Shown piece after piece: positions 32,782 through 41,532 of a stretch of 64,000 nt of DNA. A model generated the notes under the pieces. The model was not told the DNA's origin. It worked only from the letters and a program-made list of their open reading frames with translations, and did not search any database. Position 1 is the first letter of the stretch; each line of letters opens with the position of its first letter. The translations under genes and the position numbers were made by a program. The stretch comes from an uncultured Prevotella sp. (GTDB taxonomy: Bacteria; Bacteroidota; Bacteroidia; Bacteroidales; Bacteroidaceae): NCBI GenBank assembly GCA_937895845.1, contig CALBLK010000007.1, positions 26,460 to 90,459 of the forward strand. Direction: 5' to 3'.

Positions 32782-35103
32782 CACCCTTCCATTGAGAGGG
32801 TAGTGGGGGATCAGAAAATATTTCTTATTGCCGTTACCTGCATTGGCATGGCTGAACATCAGAAAGAAACGGGTGTGCTTTAAGTGCAGGTTGGCATAGG
32901 CATCAACAAAGGGATAGCCGCCAAGCTTGGTTTTGCTACCTCTGTTCTCCTGAACGGCAAATTGGTTAAGCTGGGGACAGAACTCTGGGGCAAAGTAGTT
33001 GGTGAAGAAATAGGCGTCGCCTCCCAACTCGACAGCCAGCTCTTTCACTATTTTGAATTTGATGAACAGATTGGTGAAAAGGTTGAGCCGGGGTACAGGA
33101 AGCACATCCTCCTGACTGCTTTTCTGATAGGTGAGGATGTTTTCCCAATTCAAGATGCCAAGCCTGATGTTCTGCTGAAGTTGCGCCGTCAGCAGGTTTA
33201 TGTTGCTCTTGCACTGCCTGGTACCGGCAGACATTTGTGTGTGCGTGTCTCCGCTAACCTGGTAGCTCATGCCAAAATAGGTGTAGTTCTGAATCTCCTC
33301 TATGGCCACGCGCAACCGTGTGTCTGTCTTCCTGTAGGTGAACAGTCCCTCTACCCTTGTCCTTGTCTCCTTGGATAGGCCTTTGTCGTCCCACCACAAG
33401 TGTTTTGAATGGTAGTTGCGCTGGTAGAATGTTGGGTTAAGGCGGTAGAAATGGGCCTTCCCCTCCAATGTCACGGTGTCTCCAAACAGCGGAAAGTTGA
33501 TGTCTGTACTGAAGTCAAGCTTGATTTGCCCTGCGTCCTCACCCGCGAGCCATGTCTCCGCCAGCAGGTTGTAGTGGAGTGTCCTGCCCTGTGTCTTGAC
33601 AATCTGGCCGCCTATACTCACATTGTGCTCGTTCCATCTTTCCAGCACATAGCCGTCGAATGACCCTTTGGGGGCAAGGGCTGGCATGTCATACCTGCGT
33701 AACTCATGGCTGGCAAACACCTTTAAGCCGGCCTTGGCATACCTGTTGAACCCTTCAAGCAGCGCTATGGCCAATGTGTTTTTGACGCTCAGCAGTTTGG
33801 TCTGGTCGTAGATGGAGTCACCGCCGTAGCTGCCGTCCTTGTCATAGTTATAATAGGTGTTGGCATAGTAGCTTTTGGGAGTGTCGTAGGCTTGGTATAT
33901 ACGGTCGTAGCGGTTGATGTCCAGGGTGTGGATGAAACTGGTTACAGGGACATATTCTTTTTTCATGGTTGCATCAATCGAGTCCTGGATGGCCTTGGCC
34001 GCCAGCAGGCTGTCCAGTTCCCCCTGACTGTCAATCTTTATTCTCGATGTGTCTGCGACAAGGCTTTCCTGTATGGCCGACTCGTCGCCAGCAATCTTCG
34101 CACCTTTGGGCCTTCCCATGGGTTGCGCGGCAGTTCCCTTCTCCCTGTCCCCCGGTCTGCGGCCACTCTCGGTGACCTCCTCTTGCTCATGCTTGTTGGC
34201 GTTGTCTTTCTTGGATGCTGCTGCAAACTGTCGTGCCTTGATCTCTTCCTCTGTCATTTTCACCTTGCGGTAGAACCCGATGTTATAGCGGTGGGTGAGG
34301 AAGAAATGCAGACAGTTGTTGCGGTTCCAGTTGTTTTGGAGCAGCGTGGGTATCTCATTTTCTGCATAGTTGTCCGTGTAGCTCTCAGGGTGGGTGATAT
34401 AGTTGTCATTGGCGATGCCTCCGTTCTCAGCTGCTTTTTGGTGATAGGTGGAGAAAACAGTGTGCATATGATACTTGTCGCCGATGTAGGAGGCGAAGAG
34501 GCTGGCGCCAAAATGTGATGTGCTTTGGCTGCTGTAATAGCCTCTGGCATAGGCATAGTTCAGGTTGAATCCAAGTCCAAGGCGCTTGCCGGCATTGGTG
34601 GCAAACCAGGCGTCAATGTGGTCTTCGCCGTTGGTCTTGTTGCCACAGTTGTCGTAAGAAATATTGGTGAACGGCGAGAGGGTGTTTGTGAAGTGAATCT
34701 GGTCTGGCTGCTTGGTCACATAGCTGTAAGGCTGCGTGAACATGAACTGCGCTGGCAACGGTCTGTCAATGACTATGCGGCTCTCACGTGCCGTGTAATT
34801 GTTGCCAGTGGTGTTGTATTCGCCATGGAGCCCAGTGTTAAAGATGGTGTTTTGGTACAGGTGGGGCAGCGTGTCTATGGCAGTTGGGGTGATATCACCG
34901 AATCTGCGGTCCACAGTCCATGCGTGAATGCCAATGGGTATTTCTTTTTCCTTGGTTGTGTCATTGCTTAGCTTGTTGAAGTTCCTGTTCTCTTCATTCT
35001 GTCCAGTGCGGTTTAATCCGTTTATGTCCGGTGAATTGAAATCTTGTGCAAAAGATGGAGTTGAACTTAGTGCCAACACGAGTAATAAGGGCAAGGACTT
35101 CAT
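32746..35103 (-). CDS. Putative outer-membrane porin (PF14121-like)
   Basis: 785 residues. A signal peptide (MKSLPLLLVLALSSTPSFAQ) is followed by a beta-strand-rich barrel: alternating aromatic strands such as LGLGFNLNYAYARGYYSSQS and HMHTVFSTYHQ, ending with VLRVGVSWNFFN, an aromatic C-terminal strand. The N-terminal DRRFGDITPTAIDTLPHLYQNT pattern fits Bacteroidota putative porins. A charged, helical ~100-residue insert (about residues 285-385, EEEIKARQFAAASKKDN...) interrupts the barrel and probably forms a long loop. First residue codon is adjacent to the small membrane-protein gene upstream. Confidence 0.85.
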   Translation of the reverse strand: MKSLPLLLVLALSSTPSFAQDFNSPDINGLNRTGQNEENRNFNKLSNDTTKEKEIPIGIHAWTVDRRFGDITPTAIDTLPHLYQNTIFNTGLHGEYNTTGNNYTARESRIVIDRPLPAQFMFTQPYSYVTKQPDQIHFTNTLSPFTNISYDNCGNKTNGEDHIDAWFATNAGKRLGLGFNLNYAYARGYYSSQSTSHFGASLFASYIGDKYHMHTVFSTYHQKAAENGGIANDNYITHPESYTDNYAENEIPTLLQNNWNRNNCLHFFLTHRYNIGFYRKVKMTEEEIKARQFAAASKKDNANKHEQEEVTESGRRPGDREKGTAAQPMGRPKGAKIAGDESAIQESLVADTSRIKIDSQGELDSLLAAKAIQDSIDATMKKEYVPVTSFIHTLDINRYDRIYQAYDTPKSYYANTYYNYDKDGSYGGDSIYDQTKLLSVKNTLAIALLEGFNRYAKAGLKVFASHELRRYDMPALAPKGSFDGYVLERWNEHNVSIGGQIVKTQGRTLHYNLLAETWLAGEDAGQIKLDFSTDINFPLFGDTVTLEGKAHFYRLNPTFYQRNYHSKHLWWDDKGLSKETRTRVEGLFTYRKTDTRLRVAIEEIQNYTYFGMSYQVSGDTHTQMSAGTRQCKSNINLLTAQLQQNIRLGILNWENILTYQKSSQEDVLPVPRLNLFTNLFIKFKIVKELAVELGGDAYFFTNYFAPEFCPQLNQFAVQENRGSKTKLGGYPFVDAYANLHLKHTRFFLMFSHANAGNGNKKYFLIPHYPLNGRVLRVGVSWNFFN

Positions 35104-35346
35104 TTAGAGTTTCAATAATCTGATAGCTGATTCCGCAAATTTGATGGCAATGGCAGCATAGATAATAACTTTTCCTGTCTCAACATTGCCTTGATACCAA
35201 AGAATCATACCGGCTATTGCCGCTATGATAAATATCAAATTGAGCGCGTTGCGCACAATCGTAATTGTTTTGTGCAACTGGTTTGGACGCCTGTGGCGGC
35301 GTTCCTGAAGGCTGTTGTCCTGGCTGTCGGTGTCAAGCATTGGCAT
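35104..35346 (-). CDS. Small two-helix membrane protein (80 aa)
   Basis: Basic N-terminus (QERRHRRPNQLHKTI) then two hydrophobic segments, LNLIFIIAAIAGMILWY and GKVIIYAAIAIKFAESAI. The stop lies directly before the porin ATG and the start is 6 bases after the DUF4468 gene, so the three genes form one operon. Not recognised as a named family; probably an inner-membrane protein. Confidence 0.72.
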   Translation of the reverse strand: MPMLDTDSQDNSLQERRHRRPNQLHKTITIVRNALNLIFIIAAIAGMILWYQGNVETGKVIIYAAIAIKFAESAIRLLKL

Positions 35347-35352
35347 GAGCGT

Positions 35353-35961
35353 TTACTTTAGCAGACTTGCAAACTTGTTGAAGATGTAGTCCTTCCTGTC
35401 AATTGTCTTCTTGCGAAATTTTCCTGACACGCGTGACAGCTTTTTCTTATTCTTTTTCAACCCATATTGATCTGTAATCCATTCCTCTGCCTTGTAGGTA
35501 GTGGGCTGGCGCTCCTCATCGTAGAGGTAGTAGATGCGGTTCATTGTCACTTCGGCTTTTCCGTCACGGCACTGCACGGCCAGGTTATACATCAGTCTTG
35601 TCCGGTCAAGCACGAGGGCTTTGTTCTTGAATACAAGCCATTCCTGATAATAGCCCACTATTTCGTGCTTGTCCTTGTCGGCCATAACAATGCGGCTCTG
35701 CTCAAACTGGTTCTTCTCTTTTGTCATCTTGGTCATTTGAGCCAATAGAATGTTGTAAATCTCTTGCCCCGACTTGCCTGGCGCGTCAATTGTCTTGCTG
35801 AACACCACCTTGCCACCAACCACAGGGACGGCTCCTGCCAAGTATTTCTGGTCGGGGTTGAAAGTCTTTCCGCCTGCGGTCTCTTCTGGCATCTCCCATG
35901 TGTTCTGGGCTACAGCCATCATTGGAAATAATGCCATGATGGCAACAAACAGTTTCTTCAT
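35353..35961 (-). CDS. DUF4468-like exported protein
   Basis: 202 residues with a signal peptide (MKKLFVAIMALFPMMAVAQ). The body (VVGGKVVFSKTIDAPGKSGQEIYNILLAQM ... LVFKNKALVLDRTRLMYNLAVQCRDGKAEVTMNRIYYLYDEE) matches the pattern of Bacteroidota DUF4468 domains, which are TBP-like beta-alpha folds of unknown role. It ends with a basic segment. First gene of the DUF4468, small-membrane, porin set, so a link to outer-membrane assembly is possible. Confidence 0.8.
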   Translation of the reverse strand: MKKLFVAIMALFPMMAVAQNTWEMPEETAGGKTFNPDQKYLAGAVPVVGGKVVFSKTIDAPGKSGQEIYNILLAQMTKMTKEKNQFEQSRIVMADKDKHEIVGYYQEWLVFKNKALVLDRTRLMYNLAVQCRDGKAEVTMNRIYYLYDEERQPTTYKAEEWITDQYGLKKNKKKLSRVSGKFRKKTIDRKDYIFNKFASLLK

Positions 35962-35998
35962 CGTTAATTACCTTTAGTGATTTTAGCGTGTACCTGTG

Positions 35999-36006
35999 CA
36001 AAAGTA
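35999..36006 (-). promoter_or_regulatory. -7 element for DUF4468-porin operon
   Basis: Minus-strand TACTTTTG, an exact TAnnTTTG match, 37 bases from the ATG at 35961. Confidence 0.6.
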
Positions 36007-36065
36007 CAAAAAAATGGACAATAATAATGAGGTGCCGCTGAAAACACTTTCAAACTTTACATATT

Positions 36066-38132
36066 TTAAGATGAATGGCCACCCTGTTCTTTCAGTTTTG
36101 CCAATTCATCACGGTATTGCGCCGCTTGGATGAAATCCAATTGCTTGGCCGCTTCTTTCATCAGTTTAGTTAGCTCCTTTGTCCGCTGCTCCAAGGCCTT
36201 TTTGCTTTTATACTCCGGCTGCGGCTCGGCCGCAATCATTGATTGGCGGCCACTCTCTTGTGGGACAGTACAGCCCCCCAGGCTGGAGGCCGCAGGGCGC
36301 AGGGTGGCTCTTTCTATGTTACGCTCTGTCTCAGTCTCCATTGCGAGTGTCGCGCGTTTCCGCTTCTCTATCTGCCTGGGCGTGATGCCGTGCTCTTCAT
36401 TGTATTGCATCTGCTTGATTCGGCGGCGTGCGGTCTCATCTATGGTTTTCTGCATACTTTCGGTGATTCTGTCGGCATACATGATCACCTTCCCGTTTAC
36501 GTTTCGTGCTGCACGGCCGGCGGTCTGGGTCAGGCTGCGATGGTTGCGCAGGAAACCCTCCTTGTCAGCGTCAAGGATGGCTACCAATGACACCTCGGGG
36601 AGGTCAAGGCCCTCGCGCAGCAAATTGACACCGACCAATACCGTATAGACACCAGATCTCAAATCCTCCAATATCTTGATGCGGTCAAGCGTTGCAACGT
36701 CACTGTGAATGTAGGCGGTTTGAATCCCCTGGTTCAACAAGTACTCAGTCAGTTCCTCTGCCATTCTCTTGGTCAGTGTGGTGACCAGCACTCGCTCGTC
36801 TTTCTCATTTCTTATTCTAATCTCCTCCGTAAGGTCGTCTATTTGGTTCTCGCTGGGTCTGACTACAATTTCGGGGTCCAGCAGTCCTGTCGGACGGATA
36901 ATCTGCTCGACAACGACACCGCCAGCCTGCGCCAGCTCATAGTCTGACGGGGTGGCGGACACATAGATAACCTGGTTAATCTCCTCCTGGAACTCCTCGA
37001 ATGTAAGGGGGCGGTTGTCGAAGGCAGCGGGAAGTCTGAAGCCATACTCAACCAGATTGGTCTTGCGCGCCCTGTCCCCTCCGTACATTGCACTTATTTG
37101 CGGGATGCTCACGTGGCTCTCGTCAATAATCGTCAGAAAGTCTTTCGGAAAGAAATCCAGCAGACAGTAAGGGCGCTCTCCGGGCTTGCGCCCGTCAAAA
37201 TACCTGGAGTAGTTTTCAATGCCAGAACAATGTCCAAGTTCTTTGATCATCTCCATGTCATATTCGACACGCTCCTTGATGCGGTTGGCCTTGACAGTGT
37301 CCCCCAGCTCGGTGAAATATGCAATCTGTTTTGTAAGGTCGTCTTGGATGTTGCGGATGGCAATGTTGGTCTGTTCCTGCGTGGTTGTGAAGAGGTTGGC
37401 GGGATAAAGCTTGTACTCGCTAAAAGATGCCAGCCGGTCCATTGTTTCCATGTCCAGCTCCTCTATACTGTCAACCTCATCATCCCAGAAGGTAACCCTC
37501 ACCACGGTCTCGCTGTAAGCCACAGCGATATCAACAGTGTCTCCCTTTACCCTGAAGCACCCTCGTTTCAATTCCAGGTCGTTGCGTGAGTACAAAGACT
37601 GCACGAGCTTCCGTAGCAAGTTGTTGCGGCCTATGTTCTGGCCACATTTGATTTCAATGACATTCTCGGAAAGTGCAACAGGGCTCCCCATGCCATAGAT
37701 GCAGCTGACAGACGAGACGACCACCACGTCGCGTCTGCCTGAAAGTAGGGCAGAGACCGCTCTCAGTCTGAGGCGGTCTATTTCCTCGTTGATGGCCAGG
37801 TCTTTCTCTATGTAGGTGTCTGTGGTCGGCAGGTAGGCCTCGGGCTGGTAGTAGTCGTAGTAGCTGACATAGTACTCCACGGCGTTGCCGGGAAAGAATC
37901 CGCGCATCTCCTCGTAGAGCTGGGCCGCCAGGGTCTTGTTGTGGCTCAGTATCAAGGTGGGGCGCCGGGACTCGGCTATGACGTTTGCCATGGTGAATGT
38001 CTTTCCCGAGCCAGTGACACCCAGCAGCACTTGGGCGCGCTCGCCACTCTCCAGTCCTTTCACCAGCTCGCGTATGGCCTCTGGCTGGTCGCCTGTGGGC
38101 TGGAACGGTGATGTGATGTGAAATTCGCTCAT
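36066..38132 (-). CDS. uvrB: Excinuclease ABC subunit B
   Basis: Damage-verification helicase of nucleotide excision repair. 688 residues, standard length. Walker A is GVTGSGKTFT (residues 38-47), the beta-hairpin region is YYVSYYDYYQPEAYLP, the DEAD-like box is IIDESHVS, and the helicase C motifs are VGVNLLREGLDLPEV and QTAGRAARN. The C-terminal UVR domain that contacts UvrC is present (TKLMKEAAKQLDFIQAAQYRDELAKLK). The promoter sits 7 bases before the ATG. Confidence 0.98.
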   Translation of the reverse strand: MSEFHITSPFQPTGDQPEAIRELVKGLESGERAQVLLGVTGSGKTFTMANVIAESRRPTLILSHNKTLAAQLYEEMRGFFPGNAVEYYVSYYDYYQPEAYLPTTDTYIEKDLAINEEIDRLRLRAVSALLSGRRDVVVVSSVSCIYGMGSPVALSENVIEIKCGQNIGRNNLLRKLVQSLYSRNDLELKRGCFRVKGDTVDIAVAYSETVVRVTFWDDEVDSIEELDMETMDRLASFSEYKLYPANLFTTTQEQTNIAIRNIQDDLTKQIAYFTELGDTVKANRIKERVEYDMEMIKELGHCSGIENYSRYFDGRKPGERPYCLLDFFPKDFLTIIDESHVSIPQISAMYGGDRARKTNLVEYGFRLPAAFDNRPLTFEEFQEEINQVIYVSATPSDYELAQAGGVVVEQIIRPTGLLDPEIVVRPSENQIDDLTEEIRIRNEKDERVLVTTLTKRMAEELTEYLLNQGIQTAYIHSDVATLDRIKILEDLRSGVYTVLVGVNLLREGLDLPEVSLVAILDADKEGFLRNHRSLTQTAGRAARNVNGKVIMYADRITESMQKTIDETARRRIKQMQYNEEHGITPRQIEKRKRATLAMETETERNIERATLRPAASSLGGCTVPQESGRQSMIAAEPQPEYKSKKALEQRTKELTKLMKEAAKQLDFIQAAQYRDELAKLKEQGGHSS

Positions 38133-38139
38133 GCTTTTG

Positions 38140-38147
38140 CAAAATTA
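38140..38147 (-). promoter_or_regulatory. -7 element abutting the uvrB start codon
   Basis: Minus-strand TAATTTTG with only 7 bases between it and the uvrB ATG at 38132, so the mRNA would have little or no leader. No clear -33 element is present. Confidence 0.55.
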
Positions 38148-38228
38148 AGCATTATCGCTGAAACAGCTACTGTTTTGCTGCCTGTTTTGTCCTGTACACA
38201 TAAAAAAGGTAAAAAGCGATAGTGCGTT

Positions 38229-38259
38229 TTTGCCAGTTTTGGAAAAATGCGTAAATTTG
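38229..38259 (+). promoter_or_regulatory. Full -33/-7 promoter for bamD cluster
   Basis: TTTG (38229-38232), a 19-base spacer, then TAAATTTG (38252-38259), 20 bases before the bamD ATG. Confidence 0.75.
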
Positions 38260-38279
38260 CACTCAAAAATTCAATGTGA

Positions 38280-39125
38280 ATGAAGAAAAATGCCTTCGCC
38301 GGTATATGTGTGGCTCTGTTGCTGAGTAGCTGTGCCTCGGAATTTAACCGTGTTTACAAGTCTACCGACTATGACTATAAATATGAGTACGCAAAGGAGT
38401 GCTTTGCCCGTGGCAAGTATGGACAGGCTATCAGCTTGCTGCAAGAGCTGGTGACCATCCAAAAAGGCAAAGACAATGCGGAGGAGTGTCTCTATATGTT
38501 GGGTATGGCTTCTTATTGCAACCATGACTATGAGAGTGCATCGGCAACTTTTAAAAAGTATTTTTCATCCTATCCCAAGGGAACTTATGCTGAACAGGCG
38601 GCCTTCTACATCGGCCAGTCCTTGTATGAAAGTACACCTGAACCACGTTTGGATCAGACACCGACCGTGGGCGCAATAACGGCTTACCAGCAGTTTTTGG
38701 ACTATTTTCCAGACTCGAAGGCCAGACAGACGGCGCAGGACAGGCTTTACGAACTTCAGGACAAGCTGGTGATGAAAGAGCTGCTTTCGGCAAGGCTCTA
38801 TTACAATCTGGGCGGCTATTTTGGTAACTGTATAGGTGGCGGTTCTAACTATGAGGCTTGTATTATCACGGCGCAGAACGCCCTGAAAGCCTATCCCTAC
38901 ACTAAACTCCGCGAGGAGTTTGCCGCGCTGATTATGAAGAGCAAGTTCGAGCTGGCCCAGCAGAGTGTGGAGGAGAAGAGGCTCGACCGTTTCCGTGATG
39001 CAGAAGACGAGTGCTACGGTTTCTTGAACGAATATCCCGATAGCAAGGAAGCTCCCACAGCCCAAAAATACATTAAGAAATGCAAGCGGATGACCGGAGA
39101 AACCAAAGACGGTGATGCCGAATGA
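38280..39125 (+). CDS. bamD: Outer membrane assembly lipoprotein BamD
   Basis: TPR lipoprotein of the BAM complex that helps BamA fold outer-membrane proteins. 281 residues. The lipobox is LLLSSCAS (Cys18), followed by EFNRVYKSTDYDYKYEYAKECFARGKYGQAISLLQELV, typical of Bacteroidota BamD, and further TPR-like repeats (FKKYFSSYPKGTYAEQAAF, YQQFLDYFPDSKARQTA). A 52-base gap separates it from rpoZ in the same direction. Confidence 0.93.
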   Translation: MKKNAFAGICVALLLSSCASEFNRVYKSTDYDYKYEYAKECFARGKYGQAISLLQELVTIQKGKDNAEECLYMLGMASYCNHDYESASATFKKYFSSYPKGTYAEQAAFYIGQSLYESTPEPRLDQTPTVGAITAYQQFLDYFPDSKARQTAQDRLYELQDKLVMKELLSARLYYNLGGYFGNCIGGGSNYEACIITAQNALKAYPYTKLREEFAALIMKSKFELAQQSVEEKRLDRFRDAEDECYGFLNEYPDSKEAPTAQKYIKKCKRMTGETKDGDAE

Positions 39126-39177
39126 CAAGAATAACGACTCTAAATATTACACTTCAAAGATAAAACTTTTAACATAA

Positions 39178-39531
39178 ATGGATTACAAGAAATCGAAAGC
39201 TCCGGTGAATACCGTGACAAGAAACATTATGGATCTTTGTGAGGACACCGGCAACATCTATGAGAGCGTGGTCATCATCTCAAAGCGTGCAAACCAAATT
39301 TCGGTGCAAATCAAGGAAGACCTGAGCAAGAAGCTGGCAGAATTTGCCTCATATAATGATAGCTTGGAAGAGGTGTTCGAGAACCGCGAGCAGATAGAAA
39401 TCTCCCGCTATTACGAAAAGCTGCCCAAGCCCTCCTTGTTGGCTACGCAAGAGTTTATTGAGAACAAGATTTATTGGCGTGACCCCTCGAAAGACAGCTT
39501 GAACGGCCAGCAGCGCCCTGCCGAAGATTAA
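39178..39531 (+). CDS. rpoZ: RNA polymerase omega-like subunit (Bacteroidota type)
   Basis: 117 residues. MDYKKSKAPVNTVTRNIMDLCEDTGNIYESVVIISKRANQI is the signature of the Bacteroidota omega/Rpb6-like protein, whose conserved core is the hydrophobic region before KRANQI. The C-terminal part (FENREQIEISRYYEKLPKPSLLATQEF) is lineage-specific. It helps assemble or stabilise RNA polymerase. The placement between bamD and a DUF4293 gene is the usual neighbourhood for this gene in the group. Confidence 0.88.
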   Translation: MDYKKSKAPVNTVTRNIMDLCEDTGNIYESVVIISKRANQISVQIKEDLSKKLAEFASYNDSLEEVFENREQIEISRYYEKLPKPSLLATQEFIENKIYWRDPSKDSLNGQQRPAED

Positions 39532-39550
39532 ACAGCACAGGTTATTCAGT

Positions 39551-40027
39551 ATGATTCAGCGTATCCAGACAGTCTACCTATTGTTGGCTGTCATTTTTTC
39601 TGTTGTGGCGTTGTGCCTGCCCATTGGCACCGTTGAGGTTTCTGGTCAGACAGCCTTGGGTGGTTCGCAGACTGTTGCCACTGTTTATAACTTGTGGGTT
39701 GTGGGAAATGGTGCGTGCCGCTTTGTCACATTCCCACTCTTTGTCTTGCTTGTTTGTGCGGCTGCCTTGGCCTGTTATGCTATATTTGGCTATCGCAACC
39801 GCATGTCACAGGCCCGTCTGTGTCTCTTCGTGTCCTTTCTTCTTTTGGGGTGGCATGTAGTCTATGCGGTTTACAGCCGTGTGCTGGCTGTGCCCGCAGA
39901 CGGTCAGTCGTTCAGTGTTTCTTTGGCTGCAGCATTGCCGTTTCTGTCCCTCGTCCTTTGCGTGATGGCGCGCAGGGCGATTATTGCTGATGAAAGGTTG
40001 GTGCGGGCTGCGGACCGAATACGATGA
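39551..40027 (+). CDS. DUF4293 family membrane protein
   Basis: 158 residues with four predicted membrane helices (starting IQTVYLLLAVIFSVVALCLP). The MIQRIQTVYLLLA start is a DUF4293 hallmark in Bacteroidota. It lies 19 bases downstream of rpoZ and its stop overlaps the next start as ATGA. The function is unknown; an inner-membrane location is predicted. Confidence 0.85.
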   Translation: MIQRIQTVYLLLAVIFSVVALCLPIGTVEVSGQTALGGSQTVATVYNLWVVGNGACRFVTFPLFVLLVCAAALACYAIFGYRNRMSQARLCLFVSFLLLGWHVVYAVYSRVLAVPADGQSFSVSLAAALPFLSLVLCVMARRAIIADERLVRAADRIR

Positions 40028-40806
40028 AGTGGCTGTCTCCTCGATATAAGAACCGCTTTCTCTTGGCATTCTTCGCCTGTGTCGTGGTGATGGCCATGGG
40101 AAAGGCGGCCTTTTCGTTCGTGGAAGGGCGCAATAGTAATTCAGCGCGCGTACCCTTTGATACGGTCAGCCTTTCGCTTGACACCTCTGCCGTGTTGCGG
40201 TCTGACAGCTTGTGTGCCAGAAAATGGCAAGAGCCGTACCATCGGATTTTCAGTGTCAGTTCTTTTAAAAACACCTTTCCTGACATGAATGACGTGCAGC
40301 TTGGTGCTGCGCGGAAGTATGGCGTCTCGCCTGTTGCCGACCGTAATGAGGCTGAACATCGGATGAAAGAGCTGGTCTATGTAGGTGCCGATCCCTATTT
40401 CCATGTTGACAATCTGAAAAGCAGTGTGCCTTATCTGGTCCCAAGGGCAGCGGTGTTGCTCCATGATATTGGGCGTACTTTTTACGACAGTCTTTATATA
40501 AAAGGTATTCCGCTACATCAGATTATCGTGACCAGCGTGCTTCGCACAAAGAAAGACGTGCAAAAACTGCGGAAAGGGAACGGAAACGCAACTGAAAACA
40601 GTTGCCACCTTTATGGGACTACGGTGGACATCTGCTATAACAGGTATAAGACCGTGGAGCCACCTGAAGGGCCGAAGCGACGTGTGGTAAGGAATGACTC
40701 CTTGAAATGGGTGCTAAGTGAGGTGCTGCGCGATTTCCGTGCCCGAGGGCGCTGCTTTGTGAAGTATGAGGTCAAGCAAGGATGCTTTCATCTGACTGTC
40801 AACTGA
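40024..40806 (+). CDS. DUF5715-like membrane-anchored protein with M15-peptidase-like motif
   Basis: 260 residues. A single N-terminal membrane anchor (~residues 12-32) precedes a soluble, presumably periplasmic domain. The segment SCHLYGTTVDIC resembles the S-x-H-x-x-G-x-x-x-D metal site of M15/VanY-type D,D-carboxypeptidases, and VKQGCFHLTV near the end may give the second His. This suggests a peptidoglycan-active fold, but the classical full motif set is not confirmed. The start overlaps the DUF4293 stop as ATGA. Confidence 0.72.
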   Translation: MKWLSPRYKNRFLLAFFACVVVMAMGKAAFSFVEGRNSNSARVPFDTVSLSLDTSAVLRSDSLCARKWQEPYHRIFSVSSFKNTFPDMNDVQLGAARKYGVSPVADRNEAEHRMKELVYVGADPYFHVDNLKSSVPYLVPRAAVLLHDIGRTFYDSLYIKGIPLHQIIVTSVLRTKKDVQKLRKGNGNATENSCHLYGTTVDICYNRYKTVEPPEGPKRRVVRNDSLKWVLSEVLRDFRARGRCFVKYEVKQGCFHLTVN

Positions 40807-40855
40807 AAGCGGAAAACGCGAAAAGGCGTTGCTTGCTGTTTGAACAACCGCGTGT

Positions 40856-41128
40856 TTACGACTTCTTCTTGCTGCGGCGGCTGAAAAGATGTCCGTATCG
40901 GTTCATGAGCTTGCGCACCAGCATGAACGTGTCAAAAGCAGTAATGCCGTTGCTGATAATGCTTGTCACAAGCTCACCTTTGGTGGTGGCTCTCTTTGGC
41001 GTGACCAGCGTGTGCCACACTGCTCCGATTTCCTCCCCTTTCTTGCTGATGGCTTTTGACAGCGCCAACTTCTGTTCCTCTATGTATTCCAAGGTTATTG
41101 GGGGCTTGCTATTGCTGAATGTCGTCAT
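40856..41128 (-). CDS. Uncharacterised 90-residue protein
   Basis: Hydrophilic N-terminus (PITLEYIEEQKLALSKAISKKGEEIGAVWH), a moderately hydrophobic middle (VTSIISNGITAFDTFMLVRKL) and a lysine/arginine-rich C-terminus (SRRSKKKS). No family is recognised. It lies 29 bases downstream of the holin-like gene and forms the last gene of a three-gene envelope cluster, so a membrane-associated role alongside the other two is likely. Confidence 0.6.
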   Translation of the reverse strand: MTTFSNSKPPITLEYIEEQKLALSKAISKKGEEIGAVWHTLVTPKRATTKGELVTSIISNGITAFDTFMLVRKLMNRYGHLFSRRSKKKS

Positions 41129-41157
41129 GTCGACAGGAATAAGGTTTTGGAAAAATG

Positions 41158-41508
41158 TCAGTCTTCAAGGAGAATGCCCGCCATCAGCTTGGTCAGAGGC
41201 CGCTCTATCCATTGCTTCCGAAACGCTACGGTAGCTGCCAGCGCTGCGAGGAACACAAGGGCCACAATGGCAAATGCACTTGCCGTTCCTATGGCAGGGG
41301 CCATCCAGTAGACAGCCGCGAAAGAGGCGTAGAACAACACAGCGACGCTAAGGGTCAACAATAAAATGGCCAAGGCCAGGGCGGTGAAAAGTTTCACCAC
41401 CTTGGCGGCCAAATCAAATTTGATGTACTCCTTTTTAAGCTCCGCATATTCTTTTAGAGCCTCAATCAGCTGTACAATGGATTCTATATTCTTGTCGCTT
41501 GATAGCAT
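41158..41508 (-). CDS. Phage-holin-like (DUF1469-type) membrane protein
   Basis: 116 residues: an N-terminal amphipathic helix (VQLIEALKEYAELKKEYIKFDLAAKVV) then two long membrane helices (ALALAILLLTLSVAVLFYASF and AFAIVALVFLAALAATVAF) and a short C-terminal tail. This matches the chromosomal Phage_holin_3_6/DUF1469 group. No other phage gene is nearby, so it is a resident envelope protein rather than a prophage lysis gene. Confidence 0.75.
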   Translation of the reverse strand: MLSSDKNIESIVQLIEALKEYAELKKEYIKFDLAAKVVKLFTALALAILLLTLSVAVLFYASFAAVYWMAPAIGTASAFAIVALVFLAALAATVAFRKQWIERPLTKLMAGILLED

Positions 41509-41532
41509 GGGCGTGCTTTTGTTCCGGGCCGC

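Noticed and set aside
33892..34518. Long antisense open frame (208 codons) inside the porin gene
   Set aside because: It is the mirror of the charged insert and barrel region of the porin and has no protein-like pattern or promoter.
41158..41508. Prophage lysis module from the holin-like gene
   Set aside because: Neighbours are YtxH-like and unknown envelope genes; no other phage gene is present. Such holin-like proteins are common on chromosomes.
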